Source: an uncultured Planctomyces sp. (lineage in GTDB: Bacteria; Planctomycetota; Planctomycetia; Planctomycetales; Planctomycetaceae). Taken from it: DNA of 37,111 nucleotides. Both the position numbers and the translations under genes were made by a program. Where the stretch lies: the NCBI GenBank assembly GCA_937904325.1, contig CALGTK010000430.1, positions 1 through 37,111 of the forward strand, given 5' to 3'. The notes beneath the pieces are model-generated. The model ran no database searches. It had not been told where the DNA came from and was given only the letters and a program-made list of their open reading frames with translations. Of the stretch, positions 8,901 to 17,543 are shown piece by piece (the stretch's first letter is position 1; every line of letters begins with the position of its first letter).

Positions 8901-9246
8901 TCGGGAATCGTCTGAGCAGCCGATGGAGCTTTCTGGAGAGGCGGCCGCAATCATTCACCGGGCTCATGAACAGAGTGCGAAGCGTGTGGCATCAGCGGCG
9001 GCATCGGTAGCTCGATTCAGCAGTCTTGTCGTTCAGCATGCGAAACACCCGCTTCTGACCGACATGACACTTTATTCTTACGCGATAGTGGACACCTTAG
9101 CTGGGCAAGCGGTGACGATCATTGATCCGGCCGTCGCCGGCAACCAACGTTTGCTGTTGTTTGATCCCGATCAATTTTCAACTCCAACAGTAATCTCGCC
9201 ATTGATGGCTCCCGAAGATCCTCACGAGGAGCCCCCGCCTGAGTAG
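5905..9246 (+). CDS. Fusion of a P1B-type heavy-metal ATPase and an HflK-like SPFH (band 7) domain
   Basis: 1113 aa. Residues ~30-690 are a complete P1B ATPase: actuator TGES at 206-209, TM6 metal site Cys309-Pro-Cys311, phosphorylation motif DKTGTLT with Asp353, His393-Pro394 in SEHPIA, hinge GDGVND at 572-577, and a final TM with HEAAS from His661. No N-terminal HMA domain is present, only a short Cys-containing head (MHYCPESCREF). Residues ~719-741 are an extra TM followed by an SPFH domain starting EEDQQAVVTRFGRYE, with the HflK-like segment DVHPPRPVVASYRQV and an Ala/Glu-rich helix. A P1B pump should export a transition metal; the SPFH part should oligomerise into a membrane ring. An in-frame TGA lies just upstream of the ATG, so the start is firm. 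It leads a cluster with HflC- and HflK-like genes. The fusion is seen directly; its function is inferred. Confidence 0.92.
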   Translation: MHYCPESCREFLDETPIGGSAADAGRGFHYRSAPIYVLTLVVGSLFATDIAIGLLEETGVTSWSRCQTLFGFRLVLLAGVLGGARILYQTLGNLFDGKVGADLALTIACLAAIVLGEHSTAALVVFIALCGESIEGFTVDRAQRAIRGVFNLFPPTARIVADGKEEEAAVADVSVGQVVLVRPGERIPVDGVIRSGSSAVDQSALTGESLPIEKTISNEVFAGSLNQFGALEVEATRIATESTLSKVVQLVAEATERKAPLERTADRYARMFLPVVLGVAVCTLIGWRISTGEWRPGFLPALSVLVVACPCPLILATPSAVMAAMAWLARSGVVVKGSIALERLAQVDTIAFDKTGTLTKGELETGTVVSFLDDVDESELLRTAAIAERRSEHPIARLICREAEARGCVVPGVYDFTNSPGTGVTARTTPADLGPWAARFATDSDGRQPIVVGNRRLMEDSGIELSDSTTAALFDMDARGESSLIIAVAGRIIGVVGVRDSVRDSACEVIDQLRDSGITAFAVLTGDREAAATELQKSLPLFDSMEAGLLPIEKAEWIENAEQSGRRVAMVGDGVNDAPALATSTVGIALGGVGSEIAADAGDLIMMGDPLKPLPGLLRLSRRLVLTIRQSIYLFAFGMNGCGMVLGATGILSPGAAAIFHEAASLAVMINALRLLWFERWEQTSLGRLSSSLERTVEWLVDLLSPSQIIFRLVEHARVISRLAGVGCALVWLVSGVYLIEEDQQAVVTRFGRYESTLNSGLHWRWPALFEAVRVERVGHCRIIEIGFRTSDISRQDEAPTNIDTRPIEWTSDHDEQEHEGLASESMTLTGDEVPVELTAEVSYRISNLQKFVFSSSDPQTLIRSVAESSIRKTIATVSLEAVMTESRIDVEHHVRQDISDALLRYGLGLEVTGVSLLDVHPPRPVVASYRQVADAIELHEQLINEAEAYYSQTVLSAAGEDTIRRLSKSVDLKNKSTESTTGEMADWRLTDELWLELTRESSEQPMELSGEAAAIIHRAHEQSAKRVASAAASVARFSSLVVQHAKHPLLTDMTLYSYAIVDTLAGQAVTIIDPAVAGNQRLLLFDPDQFSTPTVISPLMAPEDPHEEPPPE

Positions 9247-9329
9247 CAGCGGACATTGATCAACCTGCTGTTTCCTGTCTTGACGCTGACGCACAAAAAA
9301 AGCGGACGCTTAATTTACGTGGTTATCCC

Positions 9330-10493
9330 ATGAGTAATACCGAAGTGACTAATCCTGACACCGCTGCTCGGCCAGTCCCGCTTGCGATTCTGCGAGCGAT
9401 GATTGCGGCGTTCGGCGTCGGACTTATGGCATGGCTTTCGACGGCGATCGTTTTCGTCGACGAAACCGAAATCGTACTGCTGGAACGTTTAGGAACAGTC
9501 GCGGCCGTGCTCGATCGTCCGGATGATCGAGGATTGAACGTCAAATTGCCCTGGCCGTTAGGGACGGCACGACGTTTTGATCGGCGTACTCAATTGTTCG
9601 ATCCACTGGGCCGCGAGGTATTCACACGGGATCGCAAAAACGTCACAGTCGACGCTTACGTTTGCTGGAAGATCGCAAAATCCAGGCCAGATGCCGAACT
9701 GCTTGATCGCCCGGCCATGCGATTTTTTCGATCACTCGGTACGAACGAAACGGCTCAGGCGCGATTGGAAACTCGAGTGCGGTCTTCATTGGCTTCGCGA
9801 ATCGCCAAGGTCGAACTCAGTGATCTACTCAGCGTGCCGAATCCAGAAAGCCCACCGGTCACCGGGACAGAGATGTCACTCGACGCACTCTCCAGGCAAT
9901 TGCTCGATGATGTGCGGCAGAGGCCAGACGAAGACCAGTCTGTCCTCGACCGTTTGGGAATAGAAATCGTCGATGTCCGTATTAAGAGAATTAATTTTCC
10001 ACGAGGTAATCAGCAGGCCGTTTTTGAACGAATGAAGAGCGAGCGACAGAAAATTGCGGGGCGATATCGAAGCGCCGGACTTGCTCAGAACGCAGTCATA
10101 CGCAGCCAGGCAGATCGGCAATACAACGAAATCATTTCTCGCGCCGAGGCTGAAGCTGAACGAATCCGTGGCAAGGCAGAAGCCGAAGCTCTGGCAGTTT
10201 TGAACGAAGCACACGCTCGAGATCCGGAGTTCTATCGAACCCTCCGTACTTTGGATTCGTACAAGAAGATCATCAACAATAAGACAACTCTGGTGCTCTC
10301 TGCATCCAGCAGTCTGCTCAAACTTCTGGTCGACGGAATTCCAGAACCAAGCAATGTTTCGTCGTCGCCCGATACTGCCGACGGAGCAGTCACCAATCCG
10401 GAAACCAAAGACGCACGGTCAACACAAGAGGCTTTCCCGGAAAACAAAGAGTCAGCAGGTACAGACCCTGTATCGGAGGCTAAGGATGAGTAA
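9330..10493 (+). CDS. HflC-like SPFH/band 7 membrane protein
   Basis: A 387-aa protein with an N-terminal TM (~20-42), then an SPFH domain starting VDETEIVLLERLG. The middle segment GIEIVDVRIKRINFPRG is the HflC signature, followed by a long charged coiled-coil helix (RAEAEAERIRGKAEAEA) and the HflC tail DPEFYRTLRTLDSY...TLVLSAS. The last ~45 residues are a low-complexity Ser/Asp/Glu-rich extension. In E. coli HflK and HflC form a large hetero-oligomeric cage around FtsH and modulate membrane proteolysis. Here the gene follows the ATPase-SPFH fusion by 83 bases and overlaps the next HflK-like gene by 8 bases (ATGAGTAA), so the two SPFH genes are translationally coupled. I use no gene symbol because this is a paralogous context without ftsH. 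Confidence 0.88.
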   Translation: MSNTEVTNPDTAARPVPLAILRAMIAAFGVGLMAWLSTAIVFVDETEIVLLERLGTVAAVLDRPDDRGLNVKLPWPLGTARRFDRRTQLFDPLGREVFTRDRKNVTVDAYVCWKIAKSRPDAELLDRPAMRFFRSLGTNETAQARLETRVRSSLASRIAKVELSDLLSVPNPESPPVTGTEMSLDALSRQLLDDVRQRPDEDQSVLDRLGIEIVDVRIKRINFPRGNQQAVFERMKSERQKIAGRYRSAGLAQNAVIRSQADRQYNEIISRAEAEAERIRGKAEAEALAVLNEAHARDPEFYRTLRTLDSYKKIINNKTTLVLSASSSLLKLLVDGIPEPSNVSSSPDTADGAVTNPETKDARSTQEAFPENKESAGTDPVSEAKDE

Positions 10494-11580
10494 CCCTTCG
10501 AATTTCAAAGACAGCTTGCCTGACGAGGACTCATCCGCTCTCGAAACGTCCGTTGCCCCATCACCGTTCGATCCGGTGAACACCTGCACTTCGCGATGGT
10601 TTCTGTCGTGCAGTCTCGGCACCGTGTTTGCTTTCGCCTGGGCTTGCTCTGGCATCTTCGTTGTCGGTGCCGACGAGGCCGCAGTTGTTCGCGTATTCGG
10701 CAAAGTTGAGCGAACTGACTCCGGCAGTGTCGTTTTGCGAAACAGCGGACTGTATTTTCATCTTCCCTGGCCAGCAACTCAGATTGACCGCGTCAGAATC
10801 AACGAAGTTCGAACCGTTTCCGTTGGAAATCAGGAGCTTGGTGATCTCAGTCCGGACGAGCCGTTTCTGCAGGCGATCGACTCTTCTCAGGATGCCCAAT
10901 TGCTGAGCGGCGACAAGAACGTGCTGAACGTTCAGCTTAACGTCAGCTATCGAGTTGCCAGCGACCGTGTTGGCGAGTGGTTGTTTGGTTCGACCTCCGT
11001 TAAGCAGCGGCTGGAGTTGCTGGCAAGTTCCGTGCTGGCCGACGTGGTACTGCGGAGTGGCGTCGATTTTGTACACACACTCGGTCATAACGAAATCCGA
11101 CGGGCAGTGCTCAGCCGATTGACGAAATTAGCTGATCAGAACTCGCTCGGCGTCGAACTGGAAGATGTCACTATTGCCAGCGTCGCCCCGCCAATTCGAG
11201 TGAAGGCTGATTTCGTCGACGTTATGAATGCTCGGGCGGATCGAGAGACATACGTCAACCGGGCTCGTGATTACGAATCGCAGCGTGAGTCTGCAGGCAG
11301 TGCCGAAGCCGCGACATTGAAAAATGAAGCACGTACGTACGCTCAAAGAAAAGTGGACCTTGCTGCCGCGGAAGCGGAGAGCTTTAGTCGGCTGATCGAC
11401 CAATTTGTAGTGGCATCAGAGAATGGATCATCAAAGTATCCCGAAGTCCGACAGATGGCCCTGCGGCGAGAGTTCATTGATACTTTGGAAGAAGTCCTGC
11501 AGAAAGTTGACGCGAAGGTGCTGCTGGATTCGGGACAGCAGGTGGATATCACGCTACATCGGAACCCGAACCGGCAGTGA
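10486..11580 (+). CDS. HflK-like SPFH/band 7 membrane protein
   Basis: A 364-aa protein with a ~40-residue polar N-terminus, one TM (SLGTVFAFAWACSGIFVV) and an SPFH domain beginning GADEAAVVRVFGKVE. Further on come LNVQLNVSYRV and the HflK-type segment VAPPIRVKADFVDVMNARADRE, split here as VAPPIRVKADF and DVMNARADRE, then a charged Ala/Glu-rich helix. The start is the ATG at 10486: GGAGG at 10475-10479 sits six bases before it and the codon overlaps the HflC stop. The reading frame is open further upstream to 10354, but that part overlaps HflC and reads as out-of-frame sequence. It probably pairs with the HflC-like protein, and possibly with the SPFH part of the ATPase fusion, in a mixed cage. 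Confidence 0.88.
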   Translation: MSNPSNFKDSLPDEDSSALETSVAPSPFDPVNTCTSRWFLSCSLGTVFAFAWACSGIFVVGADEAAVVRVFGKVERTDSGSVVLRNSGLYFHLPWPATQIDRVRINEVRTVSVGNQELGDLSPDEPFLQAIDSSQDAQLLSGDKNVLNVQLNVSYRVASDRVGEWLFGSTSVKQRLELLASSVLADVVLRSGVDFVHTLGHNEIRRAVLSRLTKLADQNSLGVELEDVTIASVAPPIRVKADFVDVMNARADRETYVNRARDYESQRESAGSAEAATLKNEARTYAQRKVDLAAAEAESFSRLIDQFVVASENGSSKYPEVRQMALRREFIDTLEEVLQKVDAKVLLDSGQQVDITLHRNPNRQ

Positions 11581-11704
11581 CGCGAACTTCAACTGCAGTT
11601 CCCGGACAGCAACGCGTGTTGACAGTTTTGGCCGTTTCACAGTAACGATCATTCAGATTTCTTCACGAAATTCATGGCGATTTCAGATACAGACTGGCTG
11701 ATGC

Positions 11705-14700
11705 ATGGATGCTCAGAATTTGCCGGATCCCGGCACGAATCAAACGACAGCTAGAACTCAGCTTCTGGCGGGCGTTGGCGTTTGTTTTTTCCTGTCAGGC
11801 TTTGCCGGGCTGCTATACGAGACCGCCTGGCTGCGGCAGTTCGCTGCAATCTTCGGAACTTCTGAGGCGGCTCTCGGGGCGATTCTAGCCTCTTACATGG
11901 GCGGTCTGGCGTTTGGAGCATGGTTAGCGGCTCGGTGTGAACATCGTATCAAGCGGCCAGTTCTGGCTTATGGACTGCTTGAGCTGGGCGTTGCAGGCGG
12001 AGCATTGCTCGTACCTTTCGGTCTGCAAGTAGCGGATGCGATTCGAATTGCTATCTGTGGCGGGCAGCCAGAACTTCCCGCGGCCAGCGGTTTGCTTGAA
12101 GTGTGTCTGGATTCAACGCTGGCCTTTCTGCTGATTCTTCTCCCGACCGCTTGTATGGGAGCAACTCTGCCGTTGCTTGCCAGACATGCTGAAGACTCCG
12201 GCAACAGCCAGCATTCTGGTGCAGGCACTGTCGGTTTGCTTTACGGAATCAACACGCTCGGAGCTGTCCTGGGTACGCTGTCGACGGCGTTTTTAATTCT
12301 GCCCGCAGTCGGATTGCAGGCAACAATTTTTGTCGGAGCCTCAGTCAATCTGCTCGTCTTCGGGATCGCGTTCTGGCTGGAGCGAAAAGCGGAAGTACAC
12401 TGCCTGGCATCATCCAACTGTGAAGCTTCAAACGGCAAACGCCTCGTTCCCGAACAGTCCAACGTCACGACAAGTGATCTCTCACTAACTGAGGTTTCAG
12501 CCCAAACAGCAGGTTTTTCAAACGGTCGACGGTTCGGCTTGCAATGGTTGCCGGCTGTCGTCGCTCTGGCGAGTGCCGCATCGTTTACGTACGAAGTATT
12601 GTGGACACGGCTGCTTGGCCAGGTCCTCGGTGGAAGTCTGTATTCATTTGCGACGATGCTCGCTGCATTTCTGACCGGCATCGCGATCGGCAGTTGCTGG
12701 GCAAGTCGGTTGATCACTCGTGGGCGATCAGCCCTGCGATGCTTCGTGGTCGCTCAATTAACAACGATTCTTACCACCGTGATTGCTTTTGCGGGAGTCG
12801 ACCTGGTTTCGCTGGCCAGTACATGGATTGGCGCAGGATTATCGGGAGGGTTCCTGGCGAACATTGGCCTGTGCCTGGCTGTGCTCCTTCCGTCGACCAT
12901 CGCGATCGGGATGTCGCTTCCGCTGGCCATTCAAATCTCAACGCAGCAGCTTTCGAACGGCCGAGGCTCAACTGAAACGGGCCAAAAACTTGCGAGCACA
13001 ACTGGCAGGTTGTACGCAGCCAGCACGCTGGGGGCGATCATCGGCTCGCTCTTCGCAGGTCGGCTTCTGCTGCCTGAGCTAGGTTTCCACGGCACGATCG
13101 CTGTCGGCGTTTTCGCCAATCTTGCCGTCGTAATCTGGAGTCTCCTGCTGGAACAACCCGTCCAACAAAGTGTGTCGTCGCGATTTCTCGCTGGCACGAT
13201 TGCTGTTCCTGTCGTGGCAGTCGTCCTGCTCTGCACATGCGGCCCGGATCTGATTCTCAGGCATCTCCCACTTAACAACATCGCGATGACGTCGAAGATT
13301 GAGTACTCGTCGATCGGAGCATCATCTACGGTCATGGTTACTCGAACCGCGAATGGATACCAATTACTGACAAACGGTCTGCCCGAGTCTGAAATCGCTC
13401 CGCGCGGTGCGGTCATTGGAGCTGAAGCCGGGGCTCGGTGGCTAACCACGTTGCCAGTGCTGGCACGCCCCGATGCAAAGTCGATGTTGATCATCGGCTT
13501 CGGCGGAGGGAGTGCCGTGAACGGCGTCCCTGAAACGATCCAGAGCATCGACGCAATCGAACTCGAACCGAAAGTTGTCGATGCAGTTCGAACGCTCTCT
13601 GGATTTCGCGAGTCCGATCCACTGAGCGATCCTCGGCTCAACATTGTCTTCAACGACGCACGAGGAGCGATGTCGCTGACGATAAAGAACTACGATGCGA
13701 TTGTTTCACAGCCGTCACATCCCTGGTCCGCCGGTGCTTCACATCTCTACACACGTGAGTTCATGCAGCTTGTGAGAAGTCGACTCAGCGAAAACGGTGT
13801 CTTTCTGCAGTGGATGAATTCTCACTACGTTGACAAGAAACTGCTGAGATCGCTCGGCGCGACAATGCTCGACTCGTTTGAGAATGTAAGGGTCTATCAA
13901 CCGCACAACGGACTGCTCTTGTTCCTGGCGTCGCAGAGTCCGCTCGATGTTGAGAAACAGATAGTCGAAACTGGCCTGCCACTTCGCCGACGTTTACGGT
14001 CAATGCAATGGCTCGGCCTGAATACAGTGTGCGATGTCGCAGCGACACTCGCGGCTGAACATGAAGATTTGGAAGCCTTCTGCGCAGGTGCATTGCCGCT
14101 GACTGACAACCGCAATCCGCTCGCGACAGGGGCCGGAAAACTGGCCACTGAAGCATTGCTTGAGGATGCGGAAACAGTTTTCAGAGACGTCGATCCGTTA
14201 GTTGCCCGAACTGGCAAGCCGTCACTCATGGAGCGATTGAAATTTTCGCCCGCGAAAGTCGTCCGGGCGTTGGCGTTAATGCAGATGAAAAAACGTGCTC
14301 GCAAGGTGGCAGACTCAATCCCGGAATCGGTTGATCGGCTTCTGGCGGACGGATTTCTAGCGGCATACGGCGGACGGGCTGAAGACTCGCAAAAGTTTTT
14401 CCGGGCGGTGCTCAAGATTGATCCGGAAAATCGCGAGGCGAGGTACAAATTGATCGAGCAGGAACTACCCGAGTTAGCTCAGGGCCGCGGCACCGTTGGA
14501 CTCATTCATCCGGTTTCAACGGGCCTGTCGATCGAGTTGGCTCTTGTTCAAGCGACGTCGGCATACTATCGCAAAAACTGGCAGACGCTTCAGATGCTGG
14601 ATGGAACGCTCGGCACCGTTGAGAACGGTTCAAGCAGTCAGCCGCTTGCACTGGCATTCCGAGCGCTCTGGCGAACCAAAGTCACGACACCCGGCCGAAG

Positions 14701-15022
14701 CCTGGGGTACGGTCGCGAAGCACTCGAACTGGCAGACCGGTCTCTGGCGGGAGAGACAACCGTCTTCGCGGCGCTGGTTCGGCTTTGGGCGGCAAAGCAG
14801 GCGGGCGATTCAAATGCGTGGCTGGAGTCAGCTTATCACCTGACCGATGTTATGAATGCTCAACCCTACGCCGTCACACGTGAGTTCGCATTGTCGGTTT
14901 CGAGAGAAGTGCTCAGCGGTATTGCCGAGTTGCAGGCGACAAATTCCTGGCAGGAACTGCGGATCGAGGACGTGCGTAAACGGTACGAACAGGTTCGTGA
15001 CCAGGCTCAATCGAGCGGTTGA
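11705..15022 (+). CDS. Large membrane protein fused to a spermidine-synthase-like domain, with TPR-like tail
   Basis: 1105 aa. Residues ~15-500 are a duplicated multi-spanning membrane part; each half starts with a similar segment (SGFAGLLYETAWLRQ and SAASFTYEVLWTRLLG) and contains GATLPL/GMSLPL and YGINTLGAVLG/YAASTLGAIIG pairs. Residues ~540-790 form a Rossmann methyltransferase-like domain of the spermidine synthase family: SAM-site GFGGG at 598-602, then DAIVSQPSHPW. The catalytic Asp of true aminopropyltransferases is replaced by Gln669, so spermidine synthesis is doubtful. The C-terminal ~300 residues are helical and TPR-like (AEDSQKFFRAVLKIDPENREA). Databases usually call such proteins fused MFS/spermidine synthase. 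It lies 124 bases after the HflK-like gene on the same strand and may belong to that operon. Confidence 0.82.
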   Translation: MDAQNLPDPGTNQTTARTQLLAGVGVCFFLSGFAGLLYETAWLRQFAAIFGTSEAALGAILASYMGGLAFGAWLAARCEHRIKRPVLAYGLLELGVAGGALLVPFGLQVADAIRIAICGGQPELPAASGLLEVCLDSTLAFLLILLPTACMGATLPLLARHAEDSGNSQHSGAGTVGLLYGINTLGAVLGTLSTAFLILPAVGLQATIFVGASVNLLVFGIAFWLERKAEVHCLASSNCEASNGKRLVPEQSNVTTSDLSLTEVSAQTAGFSNGRRFGLQWLPAVVALASAASFTYEVLWTRLLGQVLGGSLYSFATMLAAFLTGIAIGSCWASRLITRGRSALRCFVVAQLTTILTTVIAFAGVDLVSLASTWIGAGLSGGFLANIGLCLAVLLPSTIAIGMSLPLAIQISTQQLSNGRGSTETGQKLASTTGRLYAASTLGAIIGSLFAGRLLLPELGFHGTIAVGVFANLAVVIWSLLLEQPVQQSVSSRFLAGTIAVPVVAVVLLCTCGPDLILRHLPLNNIAMTSKIEYSSIGASSTVMVTRTANGYQLLTNGLPESEIAPRGAVIGAEAGARWLTTLPVLARPDAKSMLIIGFGGGSAVNGVPETIQSIDAIELEPKVVDAVRTLSGFRESDPLSDPRLNIVFNDARGAMSLTIKNYDAIVSQPSHPWSAGASHLYTREFMQLVRSRLSENGVFLQWMNSHYVDKKLLRSLGATMLDSFENVRVYQPHNGLLLFLASQSPLDVEKQIVETGLPLRRRLRSMQWLGLNTVCDVAATLAAEHEDLEAFCAGALPLTDNRNPLATGAGKLATEALLEDAETVFRDVDPLVARTGKPSLMERLKFSPAKVVRALALMQMKKRARKVADSIPESVDRLLADGFLAAYGGRAEDSQKFFRAVLKIDPENREARYKLIEQELPELAQGRGTVGLIHPVSTGLSIELALVQATSAYYRKNWQTLQMLDGTLGTVENGSSSQPLALAFRALWRTKVTTPGRSLGYGREALELADRSLAGETTVFAALVRLWAAKQAGDSNAWLESAYHLTDVMNAQPYAVTREFALSVSREVLSGIAELQATNSWQELRIEDVRKRYEQVRDQAQSSG

Positions 15023-15048
15023 TCCTGGGCGATCGGGCTGTGCCAGGG

Positions 15049-15054
15049 TATAAT
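15049..15054 (+). promoter_or_regulatory. Possible -10 box (TATAAT) before the DUF1501 gene
   Basis: A perfect TATAAT lies 49 bases before the ATG at 15104, in the short gap after the spermidine-synthase-like gene. No good -35 hexamer is found at 16-18 bases: TTGATC at 15019 is 24 bases away. It may start a separate transcript for the DUF1501-WD40 pair. Confidence 0.35.
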
Positions 15055-15103
15055 TTGTCTGCAGCTGTTGGGTGAACGACGAGCGTCCAGGAAAGGCGAT
15101 TAC

Positions 15104-16462
15104 ATGCTGACAATTAACGGATCCGGTCTGAGATTATGTGACGGTGTTTCACGTCGATCGTTTCTTCAGGTCGGCGGACTGGCAATGGGCGGGTTGAGCC
15201 TTCCGCAGCTTCTCCAGGCTGAAGCTAAGAACAGCACCGGAAGCTCGCATAAGTCAGTAATCATGGTCTTTCTGGCCGGCGGACCTCCGCACCAGGATAT
15301 GGTTGACCTGAAACCGGAAGCCGCTGTCGAGTATCGAGGTGAGTTTTCACCAATCCGCTCCAATGTGTCGGGAATCGACGTTTGCGAGCACATGCCACTA
15401 TTGTCTCAACGGATGGATCGTCTGGCGGTTATCCGAACACTCGTCGGTTCAGAAGGTCGTCATTCGGCTTACCAGTGCCTGCACGGGCACCCCACCAGAA
15501 ATCAACCACCTGGCGGCTGGCCGTGTTTCAGTTCAGCAATTTCGAAGCTGCAGGGACCGGTTAATAACGAGACTCCAGCCGCTGTTGCTCTTCAACCAAG
15601 GATCGGCGGAGCGTTCTGGTCCGATCCGGGACAGCCAGGATTTGCCGGACTGGCTCATGCACCATTCGCGCCGAATGCTTCAGGCAGCAAGGACCTTATT
15701 CTCAACGGCATGAACCTGAAGAAGCTGCGAGACCGGCGAACCCTCCTGCAGCAGATCGATGTACTGAAAGAGCGACTGGAAGCTGCCAACGCTATCGAGG
15801 GAATGGACACTTACTACCAGCAGGCATTCGACATTCTGACGTCGGGCAAACTGGCGGAAGCCCTCGATGTTGAAAGAGAAGATCCAGCACTGCGCGAGCG
15901 ATACGGATTCGGCACGACCGAGCCCGCCGGTTACGGAGACGCTGGATGGTTAAGAAACGAAGACATGCTGGTGGCGCGGCGACTGGTCGAAGCCGGCGCT
16001 CGGGTGGTAACGCTGTCGTTCGGTCGCTGGGACTGGCATGGTCAGCCGCACGGCACAAACTTCGACAACGCCCGAGACCACATACCGGCACTGGATCAGG
16101 CTCTCTCTGCGTTGCTCGACGATTTGAAAGAGCGAGGCATGGACAAAGACACGTCAGTGCTTGTGTGGGGCGAATTCGGGCGCACTCCTAAGATCAATAA
16201 GAAAGGTGGCCGTGATCACTGGCCGGCTGTCGGATGTGCGATGCTGGCCGGAGGCGGAATGCGAACCGGGCAGATTATTGGCGAAACCAACTCACGAGCG
16301 GAACGCCCCAGGAAACGTCCTGTCCACTTTCAGGAAATCTTCGCGACGATGTACCACAACCTGGGCCTCGACATTGATCACACAACAATTAACGACATGA
16401 CCGGCAGACCGCAGTACCTGGTCGACCATTCAAAATATCAGCCGCTTCCCGAGCTGGTTTGA
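15104..16462 (+). CDS. DUF1501 protein, Tat-exported
   Basis: 452 aa from the ATG at 15104. AGGAAAGG stands about 7 bases before this ATG; a TTG further upstream at 15068 has no such support. A Tat signal (SRRSFLQVGGLAMGGLSLP, residues ~16-35) precedes the mature protein. The family motif FLAGGPPHQDMVDLKP near the start and LVWGEFGRTPKIN...GRDHWP near the end are typical of DUF1501, which has an alkaline-phosphatase/sulfatase-like fold. DUF1501 proteins are very common in planctomycetes, usually beside DUF1549/DUF1553 cytochrome-like proteins, which are absent here. Substrate and reaction are unknown. The WD40 gene follows after 102 bases. Confidence 0.9.
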   Translation: MLTINGSGLRLCDGVSRRSFLQVGGLAMGGLSLPQLLQAEAKNSTGSSHKSVIMVFLAGGPPHQDMVDLKPEAAVEYRGEFSPIRSNVSGIDVCEHMPLLSQRMDRLAVIRTLVGSEGRHSAYQCLHGHPTRNQPPGGWPCFSSAISKLQGPVNNETPAAVALQPRIGGAFWSDPGQPGFAGLAHAPFAPNASGSKDLILNGMNLKKLRDRRTLLQQIDVLKERLEAANAIEGMDTYYQQAFDILTSGKLAEALDVEREDPALRERYGFGTTEPAGYGDAGWLRNEDMLVARRLVEAGARVVTLSFGRWDWHGQPHGTNFDNARDHIPALDQALSALLDDLKERGMDKDTSVLVWGEFGRTPKINKKGGRDHWPAVGCAMLAGGGMRTGQIIGETNSRAERPRKRPVHFQEIFATMYHNLGLDIDHTTINDMTGRPQYLVDHSKYQPLPELV

Positions 16463-16564
16463 GCTTTAGAATTGCTGGTTCGGTATCGGAGAATTGACGG
16501 TCGAGCCCAGCAAACTCACTTGATGTGTATGTTGACGTCGCATTGCGAAAGACGGTAACTCGCG

Positions 16565-17446
16565 GTGATTATAGAACCAAATTTGACGCTACGTCACAAC
16601 AACGCGGTTTACTCAATCGCTTTCTCGACGGACGGCAGACTGCTGGCGTCAGGAAGCCTTGATAAGGCAATCAAAATTTGGGATCTGCCTTCCGGAAGGC
16701 AGAAGTTCCGCCTGGAAGGACACCGCGAAGCCATCTGCACCGTGTCGTTTCAAGATCGAGATACGACGCTGCTTTCGGCAAGCCTCGACAAAACGTTGCG
16801 TACGTGGGATCTGACTGAAGGCAAACTTAAGTCGACCATGCCCGGTCATCAGACATACCTGACATGTATGGCTCCAACACCTGATGGAGCGGCAGCCGTT
16901 TCGGGTTCGCACGACAAGGACCTGATCCTGTGGGACGTCGCCAATGGCAGAGCATTGGCAACACTGAAAGGGCACACCGACTTCGTAAGCTGCGTTGCAT
17001 TCTCGCCGGACGGCAAACACATCGCCTCAGGCGGACATGATATGATGATCCGGGTCTGGGATATGGAATCAAAGAAGCAGATTCGAGAAATCGGTCCCCA
17101 CCCGGAACCGATTCAAAGTCTGGCCTTTTCGCCGGACGGAACGATCCTCGCAGCCAGCGAAAAAACTCCAATCGTAAGGTTGTGGAATTTTTCTTCAGGT
17201 AAGTTGAAACAGACTTTTGAAAATCACAGAGGAATGGTGAAGACGCTGGCGTTTTCGCCGGACGGCATTCACCTGGCATCAGGCGGCAGCGATTCTCTGA
17301 TCCAGATTCAAGACGCATCGACCGGTCAGAACCTGCACACTCTCAAAGGTCACCGCAACACCATCTACGACCTTGCATGGTCATCCGCTGGCGACCAACT
17401 GGCATCCGCCGCATTCGACCGCACCGCCCGCACCTGGAACCTGTGA
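16565..17446 (+). CDS. Seven-bladed WD40 beta-propeller protein
   Basis: A 293-aa protein consisting of seven WD40 repeats and little else: each unit ends like IKIWDL, LRTWDL, LILWDV, IRVWDM, VRLWNF, IQIQDA, ARTWNL, and several carry AFSPDG. It forms one closed propeller, most likely a protein-binding scaffold. There is no signal peptide, so it is probably cytoplasmic. The start is GTG at 16565; in-frame ATGs at 16523 and 16529 are cut off by a TAA just before the GTG. It follows the DUF1501 gene on the same strand and converges with the PQQ-LRR gene on the minus strand, only 97 bases away, with no clear terminator between them. Confidence 0.88.
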   Translation: MIIEPNLTLRHNNAVYSIAFSTDGRLLASGSLDKAIKIWDLPSGRQKFRLEGHREAICTVSFQDRDTTLLSASLDKTLRTWDLTEGKLKSTMPGHQTYLTCMAPTPDGAAAVSGSHDKDLILWDVANGRALATLKGHTDFVSCVAFSPDGKHIASGGHDMMIRVWDMESKKQIREIGPHPEPIQSLAFSPDGTILAASEKTPIVRLWNFSSGKLKQTFENHRGMVKTLAFSPDGIHLASGGSDSLIQIQDASTGQNLHTLKGHRNTIYDLAWSSAGDQLASAAFDRTARTWNL

Positions 17447-17543
17447 ACCGCTGAAAATCAAAGCGTTTTGCAAAGTCTGGCCTGGCGTCCCTTACGCTAC
17501 CAGTTGTGACTTCACATGCAGGGAAACTCTCCGACGGCGAACG

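Noticed and set aside
10354-10485. Upstream extension of the HflK-like reading frame
   Set aside because: It lies fully inside the HflC-like gene and has out-of-frame composition; the ATG at 10486 with GGAGG in front is the better start.
15068-15103. TTG-initiated extension of the first DUF1501 gene
   Set aside because: It only adds a charged leader before a normal Tat signal; the ATG at 15104 has AGGAAAGG at good distance.
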